From Corylus avellana (Eukaryota > Streptophyta > Magnoliopsida > Fagales > Betulaceae), in the NCBI RefSeq assembly GCF_901000735.1, contig NC_081542.1, positions 19,855,093 through 19,919,092 on the forward strand: a DNA stretch of 64,000 bases. The letters are read 5' to 3'. Each line of letters starts with the position of its first letter. Position 1 is the first letter of the stretch. Of this stretch, positions 48,751 through 61,359 are shown piece after piece. The notes under the pieces are model-generated. The model did no database searches, was not told the DNA's origin, and saw only the letters and a program-made list of their open reading frames with translations. A program made the position numbers and the translations under genes.

Positions 48751-48850
48751 NNNNNNNNNNNNNNNNNNNNNNNNNNNNNNNNNNNNNNNNNNNNNNNNNN
48801 NNNNNNNNNNNNNNNNNNNNNNNNNNNNNNNNNNNNNNNNNNNNNNNNNN
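48751..48850. other. Assembly gap of 100 N
   Basis: Exactly 100 N. The left side ends inside the inner CACTA and the right side restarts inside exon 4 of the ankyrin pseudogene seen at 39418. Confidence 1.
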
Positions 48851-49998
48851 CTTTGGAAAATGGTTAGAACTCAAGACCAGTTCTCAAAACGCTTGGTTCA
48901 ATATAAGGAGACTTTAATTTTTGAGGCTGCGAAAGTTGGAAATGCTGGGTTTCTAATTATATTGATACACTATTATCCTGATCTTATATGGCAATTAGAC
49001 AAAGATGGCATGAGTTTATTTCGCATTGCTATTTTATATTGCCAGGAGAGTGTGTTCAATCTAATATATAAGATAGGTACTAACAAGCATCGACTTGCAT
49101 CCTTAATTACTTTGGAAAAAAAGGACAACATGTTGCACTTAGCTGTAAGATCAACTCCTTCGGATGGACAAAATATCGTATTAGGAGGTTTTGGCATGCA
49201 ACGGGAGTTGTTGTGGTTTCAGGTGAGAGATAATATTATTTAATTTTTTTTTCCTAGATAATGGTTCAATTGTTACTTGTCAATTTATACATGGCTGGTC
49301 AACTGTAGGAAATAAAAAGGATTGTCCCACTGCCCTACTCGAGGATGAAGAATTTAGAGGACAAAACACCTAACAAGTTGCTAAAATCGATACAGAAAAA
49401 TTTTAAGAAAGACCGTGAAAATTGGATAAAGGAGACAACACAAAATTCTATGGTTGTGGCAACATTAATTGCAGCTGTAGTTTTTGCTGCTGCATTCACT
49501 ATACCAGGTGGCAACGATCAAGAAGGCACTCCTATATTTTTGAAAAGTAACTAGTTTACGGTATTCTTCATAGCAGATGTAATACCAATGGTTGCCTCTT
49601 CAACTTCCATACTCGTTTTCTTGTCAATGTTCATGTCACGTTACACTGAAGAGGATTTCTTCGAGACAGTACCTTCAATCTTTTTAATTGGACTCACATC
49701 ACTCTTTACGTCCATTATGAGCATGATGGTAGTCCTTTACGCAACTTGTTTTTTGATTTATAAAAGTGCAAGGCCCTGGGCTCCAGTTCTTGCAATCACT
49801 TTGGCTAGTACCTCGGTTACTTCTGTTTTACTGCTACGTTTTGATCTTTTGAAGGAATCGAGACAAATATCCATGTACATATTTCGTTCTCTGCTATATA
49901 AATGTAGACTATTTTTCTACCAGAAGATGCCTATTGGGGGATGGCTCAGTAGAAAATATGAAATGCAAAGTCAAATGAAAAGGAAGGAAAGTCGTTGA
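48851..49998 (+). pseudogene. Second copy of ankyrin pseudogene 2, exons 4 (partial) and 5
   Basis: Exon 4 runs to 49222 and exon 5 is 49309-49998. It shares every sequence change with 39418-40565, including the TAG that replaces Trp (49552-49554). Only a few bases differ, for example FRIAILY for FHIAILY. Because it starts at the gap edge, it is most likely the other haplotype or an unmerged contig, not an additional gene. Confidence 0.85.
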
Positions 49999-50601
49999 AG
50001 GTTCCAAGGATGTTGAACAAGGACGGCCAAGGAAAGAATTGAGCAAATAAACACTCTGATGTTCTTCGTATTCCATCAGGACTTGCAATGGTGTATACAT
50101 ATTCGCATTGTTTTTTGCTTTGTGAACCGACAACTTCAAACATTTTGTATCGATTTATCAAGTGATTCACTCGTACTAATGGATGACTCTTCCTTACTGA
50201 CTCTCTTGTTAGCTTTATTTCGCTGTTTGTATTTTTTTTTTTTTTTTTTTTTTCATTTCTCATTAGGTTATTGAATTGAATACCATTATTTTAAATATTT
50301 TACACAAAACAGAAAATTAAGAAAAACAAATAGGATTGTTATTTTGACTCTTGTTAATTAATATAGCTTTTCAAATTTAGAGCCATTATCAAATGCTAAT
50401 TGAGGAAAAAATCATGTCATTCTTGTCCAAATGTGATATTAACATAGAGTCCATTAAAAAGTCTAAACATTTTATTGGAGTCTACCTACAATAAGTAAAT
50501 TAAAGACCTTGACAAAAAAAATTGGTATATATGTTGATGCCAAAAGATAATCCAATATAAGAACTGAACATAAATGTTTTATATATCTGTTACTCAAATC
50601 T

Positions 50602-51545
50602 AAATCAGCCTGGCATTATCAAAAGGTGAGATCCTGCAGAAAGAGACATAAATTGATGGTAATTTTTTTATTTTTTCTTCTAAGGCATTGCATATATATT
50701 TGCTAAAAGAACTAGAATCGTCAGCACTTGCAGTGGAGCATGATATAGCATTTCTGGGTTAGACAAAGACAACATATCCCAGCTAGGGAGGCCACATTTT
50801 AGGACATAAACGTAGACTTCTCTAATGGAAATCCCGATTGGAAAATTGATTGTTGGAAGATATGAAATTCAAGTCATACGAAAAGGAAGGAAATTGTCAG
50901 AGTTAATCAAGGGACGTTGGACTAGGCAATTAAAGGAAAGAATTGAGCAAATCAAGACTTTGATTAATGATATTGTTCATCTTAAGTCTTTCCATCAAGA
51001 CTTGCTGTTGTTTAGTTATATTGTGTTGATAGTAGTCAAGCTGCCATTTAGTATATATAGACTTTGATTTATCAAGTGATTCACTTATATTATGTGTTGT
51101 GAGTTTATTTGTGAGTGTTAAGTCTCACATTAAGAAAGTATAAAAAAAAAATATAAAAAAAAATAGTTAATATATTTAAGTGGACCCGAGTCCATAAGCT
51201 TAGGCTTTTGGGTAGAGTGATGTTTAAATATATATATTAATGTACTATTAATAAAACTCCATAACTGTTTATCTCAATAAGTGGTATCAGAGCCGTGGCT
51301 AGCTTCCTAGGACAAGTGTACGTCTGGATGAGGCTTGTTTGGAGTTGCGTTTTATAACCCTCTTGCGCATACGGAGAGGAGGGAGTTAAGCCAATGTGAA
51401 GGAGACTCACAATTATGGAGGGGGAAATTGTTGTGAATACACTTGTGAGTGTTGAGTCTCATATTGAGAAAAGATAAATATATATATTAAAAAAAAAAAA
51501 AAAAAAAAAAGACTAGTTAATATACCTAAGTTGACTCAAATAAAA
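50602..51545 (+). mobile_element. Ankyrin 3'-end remnant and uninterrupted TRIM, unit 2
   Basis: The remnant of an ankyrin gene end covers 50602-51075. The TRIM has a 5' LTR at 51095-51276, the primer site from 51282, and a 3' LTR from 51429 that ends near 51545. The A-run plus GACTAGT at about 51489-51518 occurs once, showing the site before the 986-bp retroposon inserted in the other copy. Confidence 0.68.
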
Positions 51546-51599
51546 TAAAAATAAATAAAAATAAATAAATAAAAAACCTTGTCCTTTCTAGAAAATTTG

Positions 51600-51745
51600 A
51601 AAAGAATGTTTGGTATTTTTTGGCATTTCAAATAGAAAATTCTATGACATGAGTTATTTTCTATTTGAAATGTCTCAATCCATTCTAACATGCACTTAGT
51701 TGCAACCGTTTCTTTCACACACAAACAACCACATGGGGGGTAGGG

Positions 51746-51779
<34 letters not shown>

Positions 51780-51967
51780 CATGCATGCTACCATTTTTTT
51801 TTTTTTTTGGTACTGAAATTCAAAAGATAGAAGACATTTAAAGCAGTCAGGTTATCCGAAGGCAAAGCATATCTTAAGAGAAAATAATTAGGTCACAAGT
51901 AGCTGCATTTAATGCTTTAGTTATCTTCACATTTTTAGTTTATAAACTGTATAATACCATTTCTTAT
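51600..51967 (+). pseudogene. Fragment of ankyrin-gene intron 3, unit 2
   Basis: Counterpart of 43145-43518, with the same junction to the Copia LTR at 51968. Confidence 0.62.
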
Positions 51968-53287
51968 TGAAAAACCTAAAACCAACTCCAAATTACACTA
52001 TTCAAATGTCTAGGTGTTTTACAAAGATTATGCATAATAAAATCTAACCTAACAGTTAATATTCAACAAAATACAGATATGTAATGAACATTCAAGAACA
52101 CAGATATTTGGTTACGAAGAGGAAACCATTTAGAGAACTCTCTAAATGTAAAACCTTACCAAGGTAGCCAAACCTAGGAAATCAATCCACTATAAGAAGA
52201 ATAAAGAATACAAGAAGAATTACAAAACCTTTGCAATTGACACTTCTTTGCACACAACAAGCGACCCACTTGACTTCTACCGTAGTAGCCATTTCCAGAA
52301 CATCTAGCACAATTCTTTTATATGATTTCCTTTCACTGGAACTCCGATAGACTTCTCAACCGTAGATTTATCAAATGAATAACTAAAACTCTAAGAGATT
52401 CAATTTAACGCTCACTACATATGATCTCTCTTAGCACAGCCTCCGACGAACTCTCTGGGGGTGAAAAATCCGTGCCTCTCACTTCTATAATGATGTATAT
52501 ATACCCCCAACAAAACTCTAGACCTAACCTACTTAAAATCACGTTTTTTGGCCTAAAACTTACGGAGTGTTCGAACAGGTTAATGGGCTGTCTAGACAGG
52601 GCTTTGCGGAGTAGAAACAGAGTTTCTAGAAATGCGGTTCGGACCCAGGGAAGGCCTGTCCGGACAGGGCATGCAATAGGTGAAACAGCATTTTGGAAAT
52701 GCTGTCCAGTCTTGATCAACAGCTCCGATCGATGGGCGTTGTGGTCCGATTGAGCTGAAATTTTGTATGAACGTTCATAACACATGAATCTACATTATGA
52801 ACGGTGGAGATTGGATTCTGAACATTATATATCAGTGTTTGAGCCCATGAACAGTAACCTATACATTTTGAAACTGAATTAAGCCAACATAAGAACTAAC
52901 AAACTCTCCCTTTAGCAATTCGGTGACAAAACCAAAATGCCGAGCCAATCCCATCATCTCCCCATATTTACTCTCCATTTTTGTCACAGAATGACAAAAG
53001 GTCTTCATGTTTCCTGAAACACTTCACAAAATACATCAAGGTATATGTGGAACAAGAATACAAAAATAAAACTCATGATAAAAAAAAATGATGTAGAATG
53101 TAAGATCATAAAGAAACATTAGCAAAACTCCCCCTCAATGTATGACACAATTAACAACAAAAAACTGAAAATTCAAACCATGTTTCTTCCCCTCAAAAGT
53201 CAAATGAACACACATGATATACATATCAATGACTCATATTTTGCACAATGAATATCCCAAACATGCTCCAAATATGCAAAATATGCA
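51968..53287 (-). mobile_element. Copia LTR (51968-52901) and internal remnant, unit 2
   Basis: Counterpart of 43519-44836. The LTR starts TGAAAAACC and ends CTAACA at 52901. About 385 bp of internal sequence with the polypurine tract follow, up to the outer CACTA end. This copy has more single-base differences from unit 1 than neighbouring parts do. Confidence 0.58.
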
Positions 53288-56200
53288 CACTACAAAAAAT
53301 CAATTTTTTGCTGACTTAGATTTTCTGACGTGTCAGGTGGTCTGACACGTCAGAAAATCTTCATGACGGGGTAGTTTTGACGTGTTTCAGGCGTTAATAT
53401 TATGGGTGTCAGAAACGGAAAATTTCTGACGTGTCAAAGTTGGTACTTCAGAAAAATTTTCTGACATGTCACTTTTTGACATGTTAAAAATTTATTTACG
53501 TGTCAAAATTTGACACGTTAGTAAATTTTTTAATTGAAAAAAAAAATCCAGAAAAAATTTCAAAAAAGAAAAATTATTTTTTTAATAATTTTTAAATTTC
53601 CTAACGTGTCAATTTTGACACGTCAATAATTTAAAAATTATTAAAAAATAATAATTTTTCTTTTTTTAAATTTTTTCTGAATTTCTTTTTCAATTAAAAA
53701 ATTTATTAATTTAAATTATTTTTCAATTAAAATAATATATATATTTTTAATTCTGGAATACAACCATCTCCCCCAGCTCTCTCCCTGATCTCTTCTTTCC
53801 TCCATTTTCACTCTCTCTCTCTCTCTCTCTCTCTCTTCTTTTCTCCATTTTCAAAAACCCAAACTCAAACCCAAAAAATCTTCAAAAAATCAAAAACCCA
53901 AATAAAAAAATAAACCTTATGCTTCTTCGATCTTCTTCTCTTCAAATCAGAAATCAAAAATCTCTCAAATCAAATCAAATCAAAATAAACCAAATCAGAG
54001 CTTCTTCAAATAAAAAATCTCTCTTCTTTGATCTTCTTCTCTTCTCCTTTTTTTTTTTTTTTTTTTTTCTTCTGCTTCTCTTCTTCGATCTTCTCTTCTC
54101 CTTTTGATTTTCTTCTTCTTGATCTGCTTTTCTTCTAGCTCTACTGCCGTGGAAAGAGATTGAGAGAGCAGAGGGAGATTCAGAAAGAAGGAGAGGTTTA
54201 GAGAGAAGAGGGAGATTCAGAGAGATTGGGAGAGAAGAGGAAGCTTTTGCTGCATGCGTGCAAAGAGAAGAGGGAGCACTACAAAAACTTTGTTGTTTAG
54301 TTATAGTAGTTTAGTAACGTGTCACTAGGGTTAATACGTTACTAAATGTAAGTAACGTGTATATAGTAACGTGTCTGGCGTGTTAGGAATTTGGATGTTG
54401 CTAAATCCAGTTTAGTAACGTTTCAAGACTGACACGTTACTAAGTAGTAACATGTCAGTTTAGACACGTTACTAAGTATTAGTAACGTGTCAAAAAACTG
54501 ACACATTACAAAATTGTAACGTGTCAGTATTGACACGTTACAAAATTGTAACGTGTCAGTATTGACACGTTACTATTTCGTGCATAATTTTTTTTTTAAT
54601 TAATTTCTTCAAAATTTATTTATTTGTACACCTGATTGTCGACATACATTTCTCAACATACATCATCAATTGCTATCAACATACCTCAATTTCTCAAATC
54701 GTATCCTAACATTGTCGACAACATATATCCATTTCATGTCCACAAAACGTACATATATATACATCATTGTCTATATGCAATAGCATTGTTAATAAACAAA
54801 TAATTATAACTATATACATATACATTAACAAAACCTTAAACATACAACTTAAGTGATTCGCGAATACATTACGTGCAAACACCCCAACAAAAAATCCAGT
54901 GAACACCATCATGACGGGTCAACTTCTCCGCACTCACTGCAAATGATTACACACCAATCAATCAGCAAACAAACACTCGAACAATCAATCAGGAATCATC
55001 AAGTCCTAAGCGATTAGCTTCGTCAAACTATACGAAGGTCATACTCAACAATATTCAGGTTTAGTGACGTGTATGAACAGGCGATAAATACATCATTGTC
55101 ATACTCAACAATTCTGTGAAAAATTGTGTCGGAAAAACTTCTTCCATTTGGATGTATAAAATTGTCATATACAAGGGCAAAAATTATATTGTTTCAACTT
55201 GAGGGGACGAACTTAATATATGCTGAGTGTTTATTGTCACATAGAAATATATAATCTGTCTTTATATATGCTGAGTGTTTTCCCTATATATGCAAAGTGG
55301 GGTACTCAAAAGTTACAAAATATTTGACCAAATATATAAAAGAACAAAAAAAAAAAAAGGGGAAAGTGCTTAAAAATCTTGTCTCCATTTTCTTTGACAA
55401 TTAGGAGGCAAACATGAAAAAAGTACAGTCCAATATGGCAAGGCAATAAATACCCGAGTAATATTATGGACCATCTTTTTATCATATTTTTATTCTCCTA
55501 AAGTTGATGTGACTTTTAAAATCACAATTAATTTTTAGATGAATCATTTTTGAATTTTGATTCAATAGTGATTTTTATGCCAAATGTGCCGTGTGGTCTT
55601 AGACTTTCAGTTACCCAAGCCAAGTTGACCACTATACTCTAAAACATTCTATCTGCAATCTGTAGAAAGATAAGCACACTCCTATATTCTATTTTTTTAT
55701 ACATCCGAATACAAAAACTCACATTTACAATTTACTCAGCAATCAACTATATTCTATACTATGCACCAACTATAGTATCTAGCAAATATTGTAGCTGATT
55801 AGACGTTTCCTTATTAAATTTCAGACTTGGTCTCAAGCAAACGAAAAAAAAAAAAAAAAATTATAAAATTAGTAATTGTGATTTTTCTGACTTACAATTA
55901 GATTTTTGTGGTACCAAAATAAACTCAAAGGTTCCTGAGTTATGCCAAAAAAATAATTTAGTCCCTCCAATCAAATTTCGTCCACTAATTTAACATATTC
56001 TGTTAGTGTAACACTGACTTAAATAAGACAAGTATCATAATTTTATTAATTCTAATGTTTTACTCTATCAGAATCTATTAAGTCAGTCAACGGAATTTAA
56101 CAGTAAGAACTAAATTATTATTTTTTGGATATCTTAAGGAAGTAACTGATTTTGCATTTTTTTTTTTTAAAAAAAAAAATTAGAAATTTTGTGGGACTTG

Positions 56201-58038
56201 AACTATATATATCATTGGATGGGATCCCTCAAAAATCAGCAGTAAGCTTGGCGTCATCTTAATTATGATAGGTTCAGTTTTGAACAAAAAAAAAAAATCA
56301 CCTGAAATAGCAAATCTAGTGTATTGGACCCAACAAAGAAATGCTATTTAATTTCTTGAGCGTAATGACTTGATGCCTTGACAAGTTGACATGATGCTAT
56401 GCAGAGTGCAGAGCTCAGAGTCCCACAAAAAAGTAGTTTCAAGTCTCTAATCAGGTCTGCAGTTTGGTCAGAAGCCAACGGGAAGAAACTAATTGGATGG
56501 GGGTATTTCCAGTTTTCTATGTTGCAAGAGGGGGAAAAATGTGAAAGAAAAATTATGGGGGGACAAATATAGCATTTTGGAGGGACAATTTTTTAAAAAT
56601 GACATATTCTAAGAAGAATTTTAAAACTTTTGGGGCCCCCCAATGGTATATGTGAGTCCGCCCCTGGTCATATAATTATGCTAACCCATTACTCGCTGAA
56701 ATAGGTTACCAATTTTTTAATAATGTTTTTCTTGATTTTATGTATTTTTCCCTAAATTTTTTATAGGGGTATTTTTATCATTTTAGTGCAAAGAGGGTTA
56801 CCTTGCAAACTTTTCTTGTAGTTTGAGTAGATATTAATGTAATCTTTAATTCAAGAGATATTAAAAAGTGAGTGTTAGCTAGTTTCAAGATGTGTTTTTT
56901 TTCTTTCAAATTTTTAAATAAATTGACAACATATACTAAAATGTTTAAATAAATTGACAACATGCATATACTAAAATGATTTATTTAGTTTTCATAATAA
57001 TTTTGTTATATTTTATAATAACATATACCAAAGTAGCTACGAAGAGATCCAATTGTTGCTTAAGTACAAATTAAATTATTCATATTACTGCACTATATAT
57101 ATAAAGCTTTCCATTTGATATATTTATCATATTGTAATGCTAATTAAACTATTCAATGTTATTAAAAAATAACATTGTGATTTTTAGAAATAATATTCTA
57201 TACTATATACAGAGTTGCTAGTATTTTTCTAATCTCAAGTATATATATATTTTTAAAATAACCAATATGTAACTAAATAATATTAATGGAATTAATTAAT
57301 TGGACAAAAAAATAGTAACGTGTCAGTTTCACACGTTACCAATTCGTAACGTGCCATACTGACACGTTACAAATTGGTAACGCGTCTAACTGACACGTTA
57401 CTAATTTGTAATGTGCCATACTGACACGTTACTAATTTGTAACGTGTCAGTTAAACACGTTACCAATTTGTAACGCGTCAGTTTGACACGTTACTAATTT
57501 GTAACGTGCCGTGCTAGTTTAACACATTACAAATTAGTAACGTGTCTCATTTCACACATTACTAAAATAATTAGTAACGTGTCTCAGATTGACACGTTAC
57601 TAATTTGTAACGTGTCTCAGATTGACACGTTACTAATTTGTAACGTGCCAAAAAGTAATGAATAGTTAACACGTTACTAATTGATATGTTTTTTGTGGTG
57701 GAGGTTGAGAGAGGGAAAGAAGATCTGTAATTAAATAAGAAAAGTAGATCTGGGGAAAGAATAAATAATAAAAGTAGGAAAGAAGAGGGAAAATTAAAGT
57801 TGAATGTCTCGCTATTTTTTTTTTCTGACGTGCTAGTTTTAGCACGTCAAAAATATATAATATATTTATATATAAAATTAAGAAATACTGACGTGCTAGT
57901 TTTAGCACGTCAGAAATTTCTGACGTGCTAAAACCAGCACGTCAGAAATGGACCATACATATATATAAACCTGATATAAAAAAATAAAAATAAAAAATTA
58001 AGAAATTCTGGCGTGCTGGTTTCAGCGCGTCAGAAATT
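53288..58038. mobile_element. Outer CACTA element, right terminus missing
   Basis: It begins CACTACAAAAAATC at 53288. The left subterminal part uses GACGTGTCA/TGACACGTC motifs, followed by CT- and GA-rich tracts. The inner CACTA sits inside at 54277-57700. After it, the GA-rich sequence resumes, and 57828-58035 has inverted TGACGTGCTAGTTTTAGCAC repeats of the outer type. No TTTGTAGTG terminus follows: at 58039 the sequence changes to an ankyrin-gene remnant. The right end was thus lost by deletion or recombination. No transposase was found. Confidence 0.65.
54277..57700. mobile_element. Inner CACTA element, 3424 bp, with 3-bp target duplication
   Basis: The left end is CACTACAAAAACTTTG at 54277 and the right end TTTTTTGTGGTG closes at 57700, with GAG on both sides (54274-54276 and 57701-57703). 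TAACGTGTCA/TGACACGTTA subterminal repeats occupy 54300-54580 and 57313-57675. The 2.7 kb between has no recognised coding sequence; the 68-residue minus-strand ORF at 54706-54912 is unsupported. It is non-autonomous. Confidence 0.85.
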
Positions 58039-58525
58039 TAAATCAGCATGGCATTATCAAAAGGTGGATCCTGCAGAAAGAGACATAAATTGATGGTAAT
58101 TTTTTTTTTTTTTTCCAAGGCATTGCATATATATTTGCCAAAAGAACTAGAATCGTCAGCACTTGCAGTGGAGCATTATATAGCATTTCTGGGTTAGACA
58201 AAGGCAACATATCCCAGCTAGGGAGGCCACATTTTAAGACATAAACGTAGACTTCTCTAATGGAAATCCCGATATGAAATTCAAGTCATACGAAAAGGAA
58301 GATATGAAATTCAAGTCATACGAAAAGGAAGAAAATTGTCAGAGGTAATCAAGGGACGTTGGACTAGCTAGGCAAAGGAAATAATTGAGCAAATCAAGAC
58401 TTTGATTTATGATGTTAATCTTAACTCTTTCCATCAAGACTTGCTGTTGTTTATTTATTTTGTGTTGATAGTAGTCAAGCTGCCATTTAGTATAGACTTT
58501 GATTTATCAAGTGATTCAGTGATAC
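58039..58525 (+). pseudogene. Third, more diverged copy of the ankyrin 3'-end remnant
   Basis: It matches 41168-41640 and 50602-51075 but carries indels, including a tandem duplication of GATATGAAATTCAAGTCATA (58272-58291 and 58301-58320). This copy lies in contiguous sequence beyond the duplicated unit, so it is a real older duplication. It has no open coding frame of note. Confidence 0.6.
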
Positions 58526-58529
58526 TATG

Positions 58530-58995
58530 TGTTGTGAGTTTATTTGTAAGTGTTAAGTCCTACATTAAGAAAGTATAAAGAAAAAGCGTAGTTAATATAT
58601 TTAAGTGGACCCGAGTCCATAAGCTTAGACTTTTAGGCTAGAATAATGTTTAAATATGTATATTAATGTACTATTGATAAAACTCCATTACTGTTTATCT
58701 CAACAAGTGGTATCAGAGCCATGGTTAGCTTCCTAGGACGAGTGCACGTTTGTACGGGTCTTGTTTGGAGTTGCGTTTTATAACCCTCTTGCACAACTCT
58801 TGTACGTGTGACATTCTTGGAAATGTAAAAAGACTTATAATGAGAGGAGGAGTTAAACCAATATGAAGGAGACTCACAATTAGCTAGGGATGGAGAGATT
58901 GTTGTGAGTGCACTTATAAGTGTTGAGTCCCACATTGAGAAAATATAAATATAAAGAACAAAGAGTAGTTAGTATACTTAAGTGGACCCAAATTA
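58530..58995 (+). mobile_element. Third TRIM copy
   Basis: The 5' LTR is 58530-58702 (TGTTGTGAG to TCTCA), the primer site TGGTATCAGAGCC starts at 58708, and the 3' LTR begins TGTTGTGAG at 58900. The internal part is about 45 bp longer than in the other two. It lies next to the same ankyrin remnant as the others, so it moved by segmental duplication. Confidence 0.65.
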
Positions 58996-59559
58996 GAAAA
59001 AAAAAAAAAAAACCTTGGACCTTTTTAGAAAAATTGAAAATAATATATTTGGTATTTTTTGGGTGTAAACTCCAAATTTTCTTTCCTAAAAACTATGAAA
59101 TATAATATTTTAACTTTTTTTTGAAAATATTTAAATAAAAAATATATAGAAAGATTCTTGTTTTCAACATGTGACTTTCCTTCAACATTATTCCCTCAAC
59201 TTCTTTTATTCCCTTTACTTTCTTTATTCTCCTCAACTTTCGAGTTGTCTCCCAAATCTCCTCCCTTCTTCTACTCATTGCAACAATATTTGGGCACCCC
59301 CCTCAAGTAAAAATTCTTTGCTCCGCTGCTGATGATACACATAATCGAAAGAGCTGGCCAATGCAATTGTTTAAATTATTGTGGCTGCGAGCCTGCAAAG
59401 CTACCAAGCAAATTGCTTATTCTGTACTATAAAATTTGAAAGAAAAAAATGAAAGATAAAAGTACAAAATGTTGTGCCTTCGGTTGATTGTATTTTATTA
59501 CAACTTCATTTAAAATTAAAATAATTAATACGGGAATTTTAAAAATAATAATGACGTCC

Positions 59560-59593
<34 letters not shown>

Positions 59594-61142
59594 AATAATT
59601 GAGAAAAATAACAAATGTGGTTTAGAAATGACAAAGAGCTACTAAAAAACATGTGTTACGTACTCCAGCCATATATTTTTTCTATATGGCTGAATGATTA
59701 GCATTAAGCCTCAGTAGCATTGAGCCATATATTTTTTTCTCTTGTAGCAGGTCCGCACATCCATAGTAGCATTAAGCCTTCAACGGTAACTTTAGCATAT
59801 ATAGAAATATTTCACACATCCACATCTGTAATGGCACAGCTACACCATATACCATATACCATATACCATATAGAATATGATCTTGTTTAGGCCAACATGG
59901 AAAGTCTTCAACGGTAATATTTTTCCTAAACCAATCCCCTTCTCCATAATTTTTGGTGAAGCTCAATGTGTAATAAATTCTATTATATCTTTGGCTTTAT
60001 CAATAATCATGACGTCTTAACTGTTAAATATTATGACAACTGATCACCCGATGAACTAAAGGCTTCAATTCAACAAGCGAACCATATCAATAATATTAAA
60101 AAAACATTGGAGATAGGCGAAACTCATCAAGAAAAAAAAAAGAAGGCATTATTAATAAAGTGATTCAGATATATATGCTATTGTGATGGTACTTTTTTCT
60201 TCTTTGGGTTGTTGGTTGGAACAATGTTTGTTATTTTTTATCTTTTGTACCAATTAAGAAAGGCAAAACAACTATCTTAAACGATACAAAAGACAACACG
60301 TTTTTAGTGCTTGCCTGCCAGGGGAGGATAGGCTTTTTGCCATGGCCCATCTTTTTGGGGCTTGCTGATGCTTTTAGGTTAGGTGATCATCAACACACAA
60401 AACTTGCCGTCATTATGATTTTCTTATCAGAGTACAATAGCATCGTGACAATAAGAAGAAAAGGAAAAGAAAAACACATGTTGCTTCAGTGATTTTTTTT
60501 TTGGGTGTTGATAATTTTCTTCCACATTTATTTATTTTTCTAATTGGGGTATCCGGGGCTTTATCTCCCCAATTAGTTCGTGCGAGGATACCATGCAAAG
60601 CATTTCCCTCCACGTGGGTGGACCGACCCCAAAAAATTATTTGCATTAAAAGAAGGTTAAAGCTTATAAGACCTAATATTTCATGAGGTATACATAAACT
60701 TAAAAGTAACCATAAGGTCTCGGTCTCTAAGGGTAGCTCAATCAACATTACTTCACAAGCAATTGGGAAAGTCACACGATATCACGAAGTCGTAAAATAG
60801 GATGGTTTGGATGTGGGATGCCATGCTTAGTAATAGTGCTCTTCTTTTCTTTTGCTTTGTTAAAGCATGATAAAGAGGCAGTACTGTTGAGGATGCCATT
60901 GCTTTTCTTTTTCTGATCAGTACTCACCATTGCTTTTGTATAAATTTGGTTGATGAGAGTGTTGTCGTGCTATTTATAGATCAGGGCTTTCAGATAAGGC
61001 CTCGTAATTTCGTTGACTGACGAAGGTTGTTATTTTCCTATCATATTCAATGTGCAAATATATAATATCATAATAATCATTTATTAATTCGTTTATTTAG
61101 TTTCTATCTGATTTACCTTCTTGCAAAAGAAGGAAAAAAAAA
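58996..61142. other. Intergenic region upstream of gene 4
   Basis: AT-rich with no convincing gene. It holds an (ATT)n microsatellite at 59564-59590, a tandem CCATATA repeat at 59844-59872 and A/T runs. The last 200 bases should contain the gene 4 promoter. The leader ends AAAAGAAGGAAAAAAAAA before the start codon, like the other ankyrin genes. The ORF-like stretches around 60413-60775 have no recognised features. Confidence 0.45.
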
Positions 61143-61359
61143 ATGGATTGCGAAGCTTTCAACGGACAAGAAGCTAATGCCGGAGATGCTGATCCTCAAG
61201 CTTTATCGTCTCTTTTGGTCAAAATTCAGCCCTATTTGACATCTCTTGTACAAGATTTGGCCAGCTGGAACGCCGATAGGCTAGCACAGCAGCCAAGACC
61301 TGGGCAATTGGTGAAGATAGAAGTAGAGGTGCCACTCTCAAGCGAAACTGATGATGAAA
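61143..61359 (+). CDS. First exon of a further ankyrin-type gene (gene 4, partial)
   Basis: The 72-codon exon resembles the second half of gene 1 exon 1: EANAGDADPQALSSLLVKIQ and LTSLVQDLASWNAD against VANAGDASLQALGAVFVKIR and LSSLIQDLANCDA. It ends at a GTAAGTGCTC donor in the same phase (1) as gene 1. The Ser/Gln-rich N-terminal part of gene 1 is missing, so this protein starts later. No ankyrin exon was found in the remaining 2.6 kb; exon 2 may lie beyond the window, or the gene may be a fragment. A Harbinger remnant occupies the presumed intron. Confidence 0.6.
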
